Shown here: in pieces, positions 34,390-41,989 of the stretch
Layout of the letters: the number at the start of each line of letters is the position of its first letter
How positions within the stretch are numbered: position 1 is the stretch's first letter
NCBI GenBank assembly: GCA_028284225.1
Contig: JANQSD010000005.1
Span: 93,958 to 157,957 of the forward strand
DNA length: 64,000 nucleotides
Direction: 5' to 3'
From: Arenicellales bacterium
Lineage (GTDB): Bacteria; Pseudomonadota; Gammaproteobacteria; Arenicellales; JAHEKD01
Notes under the pieces: generated by a model
What the model was told of the DNA's origin: nothing
Database searches by the model: none
What the model saw: the letters and a program-made list of their open reading frames with translations, nothing else
Made by a program: the position numbers and the translations under genes

Positions 34390-35739
34390 TCATTTCAGTG
34401 TCACTAACTCTTCAGACGCAGTCGGGTGTATCGCTACGGTGCGATCAAAATCGGCCTTGGTTGCCCCCATTCGGACCGCAACGGCGAAACCTTGGACCAT
34501 TTCATCGGCGGCTTCACCGCAAATATGACACCCCACAACTTTCTCGTCGTTCCCGACACAAATCAGTTTCACTAAGGTGGGTTGCTTATGCTCCAACATG
34601 GCGTAATGCATATTTACGAACCGGCTGCGGTATATTTTCAAGTTCTCACTAGCGTATTCTTTAGCAGCTTGATGCTCCGCCAGCCCGACAGTACCGATAG
34701 GAGGATGAGAGAAAATGACCGTTGGAATATTTTCGTACTCTAATCGAGCTTCAGCTTTGTTATTAAATAATCGCTCTGCTAATTGCCGGCCTGCTGCAAT
34801 CGCCACAGGTGTTAGTTGTGCCCGACCACTGACATCACCGACCGCATAAATCCCTTCGACCGCTGTATTTTGATACAAATCATTTTTGATGAACCCTTTA
34901 TCGTCAAGCTCAATGCCAGCGGATTCAAGATTTAAACCGGCCGTGTTAGGTTTGCGTCCGATCGCCATTATCACAGCATCAAAACCATCATCTTGAGTTT
35001 CATTGTAATGGACAGAAATTTTATTATTGGCGGTTCTGCTGAACGCGGTTGGTTCACTTTGAGTTTTAATTACCACACCATGTTCTTGCATAAGAGCCAT
35101 CACATGCTCGGCGATCTCATGGTCGAATTCACGCAATAGTTTATCCTTGCGCAAAAATTGAGTGACGTCAGAGCCTAGTGCATTCAACACACCAGCTAAT
35201 TCAGTCGCAATATAACCCGCGCCCACAACCGCTACTTTTCGGGGCTGTTGTTCGAGTTCAAAAAAGCCATCACTGGAGATCGTATGCTCAATACCGGCTA
35301 ATTCCGGCATCCATGGTTGTCCACCGGTAGCGATCAATATGTGTTTGGCGCTATAACGTTTGCCATCTGCTTTCAGTTCATTAGCAGAAAGGAATTTTGC
35401 GTATGCTGTGATGTGCGTTACGTTGCTGTTAGCAAGATTATTTGCGTAAATACCATTTAAACGTTCGACGTAGGCATCCCGTTTAGATTTGATCTGCGGC
35501 CAGTCAAATCCATTTTGTTCAACTGAAAACCCATAGCTGTTGGCCTGGCCTAACATTTCCGCCATGTGTGCTGTGTTCCACATTACTTTTTTGGGGACGC
35601 AGCCAACATTAACGCAGGTGCCGCCCAAAGGTTTGGGTTCGAACACAGCCACTTTGGCTCCATATTCTGCAGCCCGGCGGGCTGAGGCTATTCCACCGGA
35701 ACCGCCACCGATAACTAAATAATCAAATTGATCAGACAT
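34390..35739 (-). CDS. gorA: Glutathione-disulfide reductase
   Basis: A 449-residue flavoprotein. FAD binding is shown by [18 protein letters not shown], the redox-active cysteines are C42 and C47 (GGTCVNVGC), [15 protein letters not shown] is the NADPH motif, and the C-terminal [11 protein letters not shown] supplies the His-Glu dyad of the other subunit. The protein reduces oxidised glutathione in the cytoplasm. Length is that of E. coli Gor. It converges with selO and is divergent from the DUF3047 gene. Confidence 0.93.
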   Translation of the reverse strand: MSDQFDYLVIGGGSGGIASARRAAEYGAKVAVFEPKPLGGTCVNVGCVPKKVMWNTAHMAEMLGQANSYGFSVEQNGFDWPQIKSKRDAYVERLNGIYANNLANSNVTHITAYAKFLSANELKADGKRYSAKHILIATGGQPWMPELAGIEHTISSDGFFELEQQPRKVAVVGAGYIATELAGVLNALGSDVTQFLRKDKLLREFDHEIAEHVMALMQEHGVVIKTQSEPTAFSRTANNKISVHYNETQDDGFDAVIMAIGRKPNTAGLNLESAGIELDDKGFIKNDLYQNTAVEGIYAVGDVSGRAQLTPVAIAAGRQLAERLFNNKAEARLEYENIPTVIFSHPPIGTVGLAEHQAAKEYASENLKIYRSRFVNMHYAMLEHKQPTLVKLICVGNDEKVVGCHICGEAADEMVQGFAVAVRMGATKADFDRTVAIHPTASEELVTLK

Positions 35740-35782
35740 TTTTCAAACTTTTAGCTGTAAATAATCTAAGATTGGTCAGGCA

Positions 35783-36439
35783 ATGGATTTTAACTTGAAA
35801 CACCCAAAGCGATATAGCTGTTTATTACTGCTGATTTTAATCGGCAGCAATCTGCAAGCGAGTGACTTTTCTTTTTCTAGATCGGGTCTAGACAACTGGC
35901 ATGAAAAAAGTTTTTCCGGTTATACCAGCTATCAATTGATCGAGGATGAAGGGACTAACATCGTTCATGCTATTGCTGATTCATCAGCATCAGGATTGTT
36001 TAATCAACAATCAGTTGATTTGGAGCAAACACCAATTTTGACCTGGCACTGGAAGGTTGCTCAGATTGGTAGGCACAATAATGAACAATCAAAATCCGGT
36101 GATGATTATCCGGTTCGCTTGTACGCTATTGTCAAAGGTGAGCCCTATTATTGGAGTAACCGTATATTGATATATGTCTGGTCAAATCAGGCCGAGATAG
36201 ATGATGCATGGAAAAATCCGTTTGCTTCGGAATTCAGGCATATCACAGTCGAAACGGGTGAGCGTAATGTTGGACAGTGGCGTTATTATCAACGTGATAT
36301 TAGAGCGGACTTTTCTGATGTTTTTGGATTCGTACCGAAACAGATTGATGCAATTGCTATCATGACTGATGGGGATAACTCCGGGCAGAAATTTGAAGCC
36401 TGGTATGGTGATATAGAATTTAAAGCAGATGTAAAATGA
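35783..36439 (+). CDS. DUF3047 exported protein
   Basis: A 218-residue protein with a signal peptide (LLLLILIGSNLQASD) and a jelly-roll-like mature domain: LTWHWKVAQ, DDYPVRLYAIVKGE, ILIYVWSN and IDAIAIMTDGDNSGQKFEAWYGDIEF are DUF3047 signatures, resembling carbohydrate-binding folds. Function is unknown. It overlaps the next gene by four bases (ATGA), so the two are coupled. Confidence 0.82.
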   Translation: MDFNLKHPKRYSCLLLLILIGSNLQASDFSFSRSGLDNWHEKSFSGYTSYQLIEDEGTNIVHAIADSSASGLFNQQSVDLEQTPILTWHWKVAQIGRHNNEQSKSGDDYPVRLYAIVKGEPYYWSNRILIYVWSNQAEIDDAWKNPFASEFRHITVETGERNVGQWRYYQRDIRADFSDVFGFVPKQIDAIAIMTDGDNSGQKFEAWYGDIEFKADVK

Positions 36440-36717
36440 CGATGACAGCCAAGCCCACAGTGTTTATTGATAACGAAAGAACCAGAGTCACGCAGTGGCG
36501 ATTTGAACCGGGCGCAGCAACCGGTTGGCATAAACACGAATTCGACTATTCGGTCATTCCAATAACAACAGGCAAACTCAAATTAGTAAGTGACGAAGGC
36601 GAGCAAGTGGCTGAGTTGACCCAGGGTGTACCCTATTTTAAGCAAGCCGGTGTGGAACATGATGTTATTAACATCAACGATTACGAGTTTGTATTTATTG
36701 AAATTGAGTTTAAATAG
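36436..36717 (+). CDS. Small cupin-domain protein
   Basis: A 93-residue single cupin. GAATGWHKHEFDYSVIPITTGKL is motif 1 with a metal-binding His pair and VPYFKQAGVEHDVIN motif 2 with the third His. Such small cupins bind a divalent metal and may act as sensors or simple dioxygenases/isomerases. It is coupled to DUF3047 and lies upstream of the channel pair, 65 bases away. Confidence 0.82.
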   Translation: MTMTAKPTVFIDNERTRVTQWRFEPGAATGWHKHEFDYSVIPITTGKLKLVSDEGEQVAELTQGVPYFKQAGVEHDVININDYEFVFIEIEFK

Positions 36718-36782
36718 AGTTAAAAAATACATTGTTCCGAGCGTGGTATCATAAGCACCAGCTATGGTCGGATACATATAAA

Positions 36783-37703
36783 ATGAGTAAACGTCGGTTA
36801 AACAGTCAGTCTGTTTTTATTCAATTGGTTTTGGTGTTGGTTGTACTGGCGCTGATTTTGTTCTGGCAAAAGGATTTTTTCTATAACTTATATCTGGGAC
36901 CAAACCAAAGCCGTATCGGTTTAGTCATAAATATCGCGATTGTAGTGCTTTTTGCGATGGGCATAGTTCGGGTTTGCGCATTATTGATGTTTTACCAGCG
37001 TGAAATCGACAGTATTAATCTATTTAGTGAAAATCTCTGGGATAACGAAACGATAAATCACTCGGTGTCAAAAGTATCGATGATTTCCCAACGCTATGAT
37101 GCATTTCTACAGTCCAAACGGCTTAAATCACCGATTAATCATAGTGCCCTGGCATCAGTGAGTGTCGCCGAAGAATCAAGCCGGCTGGGTTTTCCCAAGT
37201 TTGTGAACAATGTTCTGATTTTAACCGGTGTATTTGGGACCATTGTGTCGCTATCAATTGCATTGCTGGGCGCCTCAAACATGATTGGTTCTACTACACA
37301 AATCGGTGGACTGGGTACGGTGATTCAGGGTATGTCTTCGGCATTATCAACCACCATGACGGCAATTGTAGCGTTTTTTATTTTTAGTTATTTTTACCAA
37401 TGTCTGACTGATATTCAAACTAACTGCCTGAGTCGGCTTGAGTATGTGACAACGACTCAAATCGTGCCTATGTTTCATACTGAACCTGAGGCAATGGTCA
37501 AGGATTACTCGGACCTGGTCACCTCACTGGCACAAGTCGTCGAAGACTTAAAACAACAACACGAACAGTTTTTACACACCAATAGCAGGATTGAACAAAG
37601 TGTAACCGAGTTGTCAGATCAGGTCAGGCAGTCAAGTAACGCCTTTGACAAGATTATTCATTTGCTTACCGAGGGATTCAGGTTATCTGAACGAGATAAA
37701 TAA
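36783..37703 (+). CDS. MotA/TolQ/ExbB-like proton-channel protein
   Basis: A 306-residue membrane protein with four predicted helices: about 11-28, 44-71, 142-163 and 184-206. The last two (FVNNVLILTGVFGTIVSLSIALLGA and GMSSALSTTMTAIVAFFIFSYFY) match the conserved TM pair of MotA/TolQ/ExbB channels, with the cytoplasmic loop at 72-141. A coiled-coil tail at 245-300 ends the protein. ATG 36783 is chosen over a TTG at 36732. The stop overlaps the start of the partner gene (TAATG), so the two subunits are made together. It resembles ZorA more than ExbB, but no Zorya effectors are nearby. Confidence 0.8.
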   Translation: MSKRRLNSQSVFIQLVLVLVVLALILFWQKDFFYNLYLGPNQSRIGLVINIAIVVLFAMGIVRVCALLMFYQREIDSINLFSENLWDNETINHSVSKVSMISQRYDAFLQSKRLKSPINHSALASVSVAEESSRLGFPKFVNNVLILTGVFGTIVSLSIALLGASNMIGSTTQIGGLGTVIQGMSSALSTTMTAIVAFFIFSYFYQCLTDIQTNCLSRLEYVTTTQIVPMFHTEPEAMVKDYSDLVTSLAQVVEDLKQQHEQFLHTNSRIEQSVTELSDQVRQSSNAFDKIIHLLTEGFRLSERDK

Positions 37704-39004
37704 TGGCAACCTCGCAAAGTTTTGTAGATCTGCGCACATCCAGTCTGAGCGCCGGTAGCCATACTGACGACAGTGTCTGGCCTTCTTTTACCGATATTAT
37801 GACTGTGGTGGTCATGATTTTTTTGATGTCGCTGGTGGTGATTTTGTTGCGCAATGTGGAGTTGGTTAAATCAGAACAAGAGTCGGCCCGATTGGCAGAG
37901 CTAAAGGCTTCCGAAAATGTTGAACTGGAAACCGCGATCACTAGCCTGGAACAACGCATTGCAGAAGTTCAACTGCAGTTACAAGCCCAGGTGTTAAAGA
38001 CGCAGCAAACCGGTCAGCAACTTGAACAATCACAACAACAAGTGACCAGCCTGATAGCGGATATACAAGCTTTGCAATTATTGCGAGATAAACTCAACGA
38101 TGAAAATACTCAACTTGCTGCAACCAAGTTAGCGCTGGAAGGAAAAATAAAAATAGTAGAAGATGAAAAGTCTGATCTTGAGCAACTACAACAACAATCT
38201 GAGCAAGCCAACCTCAGCCTCGAAGATGAAAAGCAAAAATTACTGATTCAATTGAGTGCATTGTCGGAACAAAAGCAGCAACTTGATCAAAGTCTGGCGG
38301 AGCAACAATCAAATCTGACAACGCTACAGCAAGAAAAAGAAAACATCGCTCTACAAGCACAGGATTTGGAGCAAGAGAGATCAACACTTGTTTCCCAGGC
38401 TCTACAAGCACAATCTGATTTTGATGCCCTGAAGGCAGTGTATAGTTTGTTACAAAAAGATAATCGGTCATTGTTTGACCGGGTTAGTGATGCTGAAAAA
38501 ATGATTGTCGAGCTTGAAGAGAACCTGACCAGCGCAAACCAAACTATTGAACAAAAGCAACAAGAACTGTCTGTAGCAGAGGCCGAAATTGAAACGAAAA
38601 CTCAAGTAATAGAATTAAAGACACAGGAAATTGAAACAAAAACCGAGGAAATAGAATTAAAAACTGAAGAGCTAGTCGAATCACGTGAGCAATTTTCAGC
38701 ACTGGAAGAAAAATACTTAAAACTGGTTGGGCCGGCGCGTAGTGAATTAGACAAATATGTTGTTGCTGTTCGTTATAGGCTTGTAGGTAATCAAGCATTG
38801 ATTGAATTTGCTGATCCTGCTACCGGTTCATATCAACGAGTCAATCAAGCAGAATTGCACCAAAAGCTGGCAGAGTTAAAACGCCAAAAGGGTAAAGATC
38901 TCTATACACGCGTAGTGATTCCGTCGGATAGTGGTTTGAGCTATGATCAGGCTTGGAGATTTACCCAGGATATTCTGACTCAATACGACTATTATTATCA
39001 ATAA
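37703..39004 (+). CDS. MotB/ExbD-like partner with long periplasmic coiled coil
   Basis: A 433-residue protein. A short cytoplasmic N-terminus leads into DDSVWPSFTDIMTVVVMIF, where D31 starts a single helix (33-50) exactly like the proton-carrying Asp of MotB/ZorB. Residues about 55-345 form an uninterrupted, Glu/Gln/Lys-rich coiled coil, and the C-terminal 85 residues (KYVVAVRYRLVGNQALIEF, LYTRVVIPSDSGLSYDQAW) look like an ExbD/TolR-type domain. No OmpA peptidoglycan-binding motif is found. At 0.15 nm per residue the coil could reach over 40 nm. The pair is likely a proton-driven envelope machine of unknown purpose. Confidence 0.75.
   Translation: MATSQSFVDLRTSSLSAGSHTDDSVWPSFTDIMTVVVMIFLMSLVVILLRNVELVKSEQESARLAELKASENVELETAITSLEQRIAEVQLQLQAQVLKTQQTGQQLEQSQQQVTSLIADIQALQLLRDKLNDENTQLAATKLALEGKIKIVEDEKSDLEQLQQQSEQANLSLEDEKQKLLIQLSALSEQKQQLDQSLAEQQSNLTTLQQEKENIALQAQDLEQERSTLVSQALQAQSDFDALKAVYSLLQKDNRSLFDRVSDAEKMIVELEENLTSANQTIEQKQQELSVAEAEIETKTQVIELKTQEIETKTEEIELKTEELVESREQFSALEEKYLKLVGPARSELDKYVVAVRYRLVGNQALIEFADPATGSYQRVNQAELHQKLAELKRQKGKDLYTRVVIPSDSGLSYDQAWRFTQDILTQYDYYYQ
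38585..38668 (+). repeat. Four 21-bp tandem repeats encoding heptads
   Basis: Four in-frame copies of a 21-base unit (consensus starting GAAATTGAA) encode IETKTQV, IELKTQE, IETKTEE and IELKTEE. The heptad register is preserved, so copy-number change would lengthen or shorten the coiled coil without a frameshift. Confidence 0.8.
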
Positions 39005-39041
39005 ACGCCGCTTATCGCGTAATTGACCAAAGGTTTAGATT

Positions 39042-39800
39042 ATGGCCACAGAATTAAGTGTGAATTTGAATAAAATTGCGCTGCTTCGAAATGCGCGAGG
39101 ACGCGATTATCCCAGCGTGATAGAGTTTGCCAAAAAAGTTTTAGATACAGACGCTATAGGCATCACTATGCATCCTCGACCGGATGAGCGTCATGCGCGC
39201 AGGTCCGATATTTACGAGTTAGCCGAGCTGCTTATTGATTATCCCGGTAAAGAATTAAACATCGAAGGCAACCCTACCGATGATTTTATGAACTTGGTTT
39301 TAGACGTAAAACCGCATCAATGTACATTAGTGCCCGATGATCCGGATCAAATCACCTCCGATCATGGTTGGGATTTGCACAAAGATTTAGAACTGGTTAA
39401 AAAAATAGTCAGCCGCTTAAACAATGCGGGTATTCGTAGTGCTATCTTTATGGACCCAACTGCCTCTCTTATGAACCTGGCTCATCAGACCGGTACGAAC
39501 CGAATAGAATTGTACACGGAAGCCTACGCTGAATCCTACGGCCAACCCGACAATGACGATATTCTGAATCAATATCAGGAAAGTGCTCAAGCCGCGCAGT
39601 CTCTAGATGTTGCAGTTAATGCCGGTCATGATTTGAATCTGGATAATCTGGAGAAATTTTTGACTTCGGTCAGAGATGTAAAAGAGGTTTCAATCGGTCA
39701 TGCCATTACAGTTGAGTCACTGGAATATGGTTTTGAGCCGACATTGCATAAATATCTGGAAATTATTAACCGCGTCAATCAGAATTACCAAATCGGTTAA
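39042..39800 (+). CDS. pdxJ: Pyridoxine 5'-phosphate synthase PdxJ
   Basis: A 252-residue TIM-barrel enzyme. LSVNLNKIALLRNARGRDYP, the ITMHPRPDERHARRSDIYEL catalytic block, HQCTLVPDDPDQITSDHGWD and VNAGHDLNLDNL are PdxJ signatures; it condenses 1-amino-acetone-3-phosphate with deoxyxylulose 5-phosphate in vitamin B6 synthesis. The family usually has NxDH in the first strand and here NLNK, a small divergence. It follows the channel pair by 37 bases and may share its transcript. Confidence 0.92.
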   Translation: MATELSVNLNKIALLRNARGRDYPSVIEFAKKVLDTDAIGITMHPRPDERHARRSDIYELAELLIDYPGKELNIEGNPTDDFMNLVLDVKPHQCTLVPDDPDQITSDHGWDLHKDLELVKKIVSRLNNAGIRSAIFMDPTASLMNLAHQTGTNRIELYTEAYAESYGQPDNDDILNQYQESAQAAQSLDVAVNAGHDLNLDNLEKFLTSVRDVKEVSIGHAITVESLEYGFEPTLHKYLEIINRVNQNYQIG

Positions 39801-39843
39801 TTAAACCCGGATTAAAACCATAACCCTTACGAGGAGATTGAAT

Positions 39844-40290
39844 ATGAAACGCCTACTTATTTCAGTTTTTTGTTTGTTTGTCATTAACAGCTGGGCAGAT
39901 GATCAAGGTATGGTCAAAGTACAAAGCAATCATGATGTAGCGACAACTGCGGATAATCTTGAAAGCGTCTTTAAAGAAAAAGGCATGAATGTGTTCGCCA
40001 GAGTAAACCATGCTGAAGGTGCAAAAAAAGTCGATATGGAACTGAGGCCTACTGAGCTGGTTATCTTTGGTAATCCCAAAGTGGGCACACCACTGATGAA
40101 CTGTGCGCAGACAGTTGCCATTGATCTACCGCAAAAAGCGTTGATTTATGAGGATGAGGCCGGTCAGACCTGGCTGGTGTATAACGACCCGGCTTATCTT
40201 AATCAACGGCACAAGTTGGACGAATGTGCGCCAGTGCTAGAAAAGGTCAGTGGTGCGTTAGCAAATTTTGCCAAGGCGGCGACGCAGTAG
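39844..40290 (+). CDS. DUF302 exported protein
   Basis: About 148 residues. A signal peptide (MKRLLISVFCLFVINSWA) precedes a DUF302 domain: VKVQSNHDVATTADNLESVF, MELRPTELVIFGNPKVGTPLM, ALIYEDEAGQTWLVYNDP. Function of the family is unknown; it is often linked to sulfur or redox genes. GAGGAG at 39831-39836 is correctly spaced for ATG 39844; an in-frame TTG at 39838 is unlikely. Confidence 0.85.
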   Translation: MKRLLISVFCLFVINSWADDQGMVKVQSNHDVATTADNLESVFKEKGMNVFARVNHAEGAKKVDMELRPTELVIFGNPKVGTPLMNCAQTVAIDLPQKALIYEDEAGQTWLVYNDPAYLNQRHKLDECAPVLEKVSGALANFAKAATQ

Positions 40291-40324
40291 AGTAATCAGC
40301 TGACCCCTTCTAACCTCCCCATCA

Positions 40325-40396
40325 GCAATGATTAAGAACTCAATCGTTGCAGCCTTGTGCAGGTCTGTTTTACCGGGAAGCGAAACGGGCGTTGAT
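40325..40396 (+). repeat. 72-bp interspersed repeat, copy A
   Basis: Starts GCAATGATTAAGAACTC, contains ACCGGGAAG and ends GGGCGTTGAT. Closely matched by copy B (40461) and, inverted, by copy C (46994). It lies in the 266-base gene-free stretch 40291-40556, together with GGGGAGG hairpins (CTCCCCT...AGGGGAG at about 40413-40430, CTCCCCC...GGGGGA at about 40440-40458). Confidence 0.7.
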
Positions 40397-40460
40397 AAAG
40401 AACCCCACCTATCCTCCCCTGATAGGGGAGGAACTAGTTCTCCCCCTTCTAGGGGGACGG

Positions 40461-40531
40461 GCAATGATTAAGAACTCGACAGTTCAGATTAGCTCTGATC
40501 TGGTTCACCGGGAAGTGAAACGGGCATTGAT
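40461..40531 (+). repeat. 72-bp interspersed repeat, copy B
   Basis: GCAATGATTAAGAACTCG to GGGCATTGAT, separated from copy A by about 64 bases of hairpin-rich sequence, so the two form an imperfect tandem of about 136-base period. Confidence 0.7.
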
Positions 40532-40556
40532 GAGGGATCCCATCTATTCTCCTTTT

Positions 40557-41195
40557 CTAGGGGGAGTTAAAAGGGGTATCCAACCACCTATTAATCGTAT
40601 TCTCAAGCTGTGGATAAAGCTGAAACCCCTGGGCTAGAAACATGTAACCCTGGTCATTTTGCCCAATCACGCAGGGGAAACCGTTGACTCCCATTTGCTG
40701 ACTAAGCATAAAGTCACTCTGGGTAAATTGTTTGATTTCATCAGAGTAAAAAGCTTGCTCAAATTGTTGTCCAGTCACTCCATGCTCAGTTGCCAGTTCG
40801 GCGAGGGTTTCAGTGGCAGTCACATCAATGTTTTTTGCGTAAAATGCTTCTTGAATTGCACTGAAATAGTTGAGTGCCTGTGCAAGATTAAGCTGCTGCA
40901 TGGCTTTTACTGCGCGGCAGGCCGGTTCTGTATCATAGATAAAACCCTCAGGCATTTTGAAACTGAAGTCAAACGGCTGGCCGCTGGCCTCATTAACGTT
41001 AAACCAATGATTAAGGATATATAAGCGTTGATCTTTATCCATAATCTTAGTGTTACCGGCTCGCAAACCACCAACATGAATTTCAACTGGTGCAATATCG
41101 GCAAATTGATTGGCAACCTCATGGATTGTCGGTGAGAATCCCCAGCACCAGGAGCACATGGGATCAGCAAAATAAAGTAGTTTTTTATTACTCAT
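40557..41195 (-). CDS. DsbA-family thiol oxidoreductase (FrnE/HCCA-like)
   Basis: A 212-residue cytoplasmic protein. LLYFADPMCSWCWGFSP holds the C14-x-x-C17 pair right after the first beta-strand, and MGVNGFPCVIGQN supplies the cis-Pro loop. There is no signal peptide, so it belongs to the cytosolic FrnE-type DsbA group. ATG 41195 is preferred over TTG 41201. The 3' end runs into the repeat-rich gap. Divergent from the FAH-family gene. Confidence 0.83.
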   Translation of the reverse strand: MSNKKLLYFADPMCSWCWGFSPTIHEVANQFADIAPVEIHVGGLRAGNTKIMDKDQRLYILNHWFNVNEASGQPFDFSFKMPEGFIYDTEPACRAVKAMQQLNLAQALNYFSAIQEAFYAKNIDVTATETLAELATEHGVTGQQFEQAFYSDEIKQFTQSDFMLSQQMGVNGFPCVIGQNDQGYMFLAQGFQLYPQLENTINRWLDTPFNSP

Positions 41196-41235
41196 AGTCA
41201 AAGTAATATATCAGCCAAACATCATTAATGACATT

Positions 41236-41928
41236 ATGACTGATTATTTTTTTGAACCTGCGCCGATTGCGAGTCTGCCTGTGGCAGGTAGCGATAAGCG
41301 TTATGCGGTTAATCGGATTTTTTGCGTGGGGCGTAACTATGCAGATCACGCTAAAGAGATGGGTGCTGAAGTCGAAAAGGACCAGCCTTTTTTCTTTACC
41401 AAACCTGGCTCTGCGATTGTCCATTCAGGCGCTGAAATTTCATATCCTCCCGGCACTGAAAATTTGCACTATGAAATGGAACTGGTAGTTGCACTCGGCT
41501 GTAATGTATTTCAGGCTGATCAACAGCAAGCGAAAAAATCAATATTTGCTTATGCGTGTGGGTTGGATTTGACTCGCCGCGATTTACAGGCCCGGTTTAA
41601 ACAAAAAGCACATCCCTGGGATTTAGCCAAGGCCTTTGAAAACTCAGCTGTGGTTTCAGGCCTTAATACAGAGGTTGAACTCGATTCATTAGACGATAAA
41701 ACCATACAATTGAAACGCAATGACCAAATAAAGCAGCAGGCTAAATTAGGCGAAATGGTCTGGCGAGTAGAAGAATTGATTGAATTTTTGAGTCACTATT
41801 ACCATCTACAGGCAGGAGACTTGATTTTTACCGGAACGCCGGCTGGGGTTGGTCCGGTAGAAAGGGGTGATCAATTACAAGGTTCTGTCGATGGTGTAGG
41901 ATCAATAGAGTTAAGTATTACACGATGA
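41236..41928 (+). CDS. FAH-family hydrolase (acylpyruvase/YcgM-like)
   Basis: A 230-residue FAH-fold protein. RIFCVGRNYADHAKEMG, LHYEMELVVALG (metal ligands), YACGLDLTRRDLQARFKQK and GDLIFTGTPAGVGPVERGD are typical of the short YcgM/FAHD1 subtype that cleaves acylpyruvates or decarboxylates oxaloacetate. It differs from the longer FAH gene at 8885 in lacking the N-terminal lid. Divergent from the DsbA-like gene by 40 bases. Confidence 0.87.
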   Translation: MTDYFFEPAPIASLPVAGSDKRYAVNRIFCVGRNYADHAKEMGAEVEKDQPFFFTKPGSAIVHSGAEISYPPGTENLHYEMELVVALGCNVFQADQQQAKKSIFAYACGLDLTRRDLQARFKQKAHPWDLAKAFENSAVVSGLNTEVELDSLDDKTIQLKRNDQIKQQAKLGEMVWRVEELIEFLSHYYHLQAGDLIFTGTPAGVGPVERGDQLQGSVDGVGSIELSITR

Positions 41929-41989
41929 TTAACAATATTTCGGCGTTAATCTTGTAAATAATTATAGAAATTATTTTAGAGTATCAAAG

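Noticed and set aside
36783..39004. Complete Zorya anti-phage system
   Set aside because: Only the channel-like pair is present; no ZorC, ZorD (helicase) or ZorE gene flanks it, and the coiled coil is on the other subunit.
40347..40637. A 96-residue reading frame across the repeats
   Set aside because: It is made of the two tandem 72-bp repeats and hairpins, runs into the opposite-strand DsbA gene and has no ribosome site.
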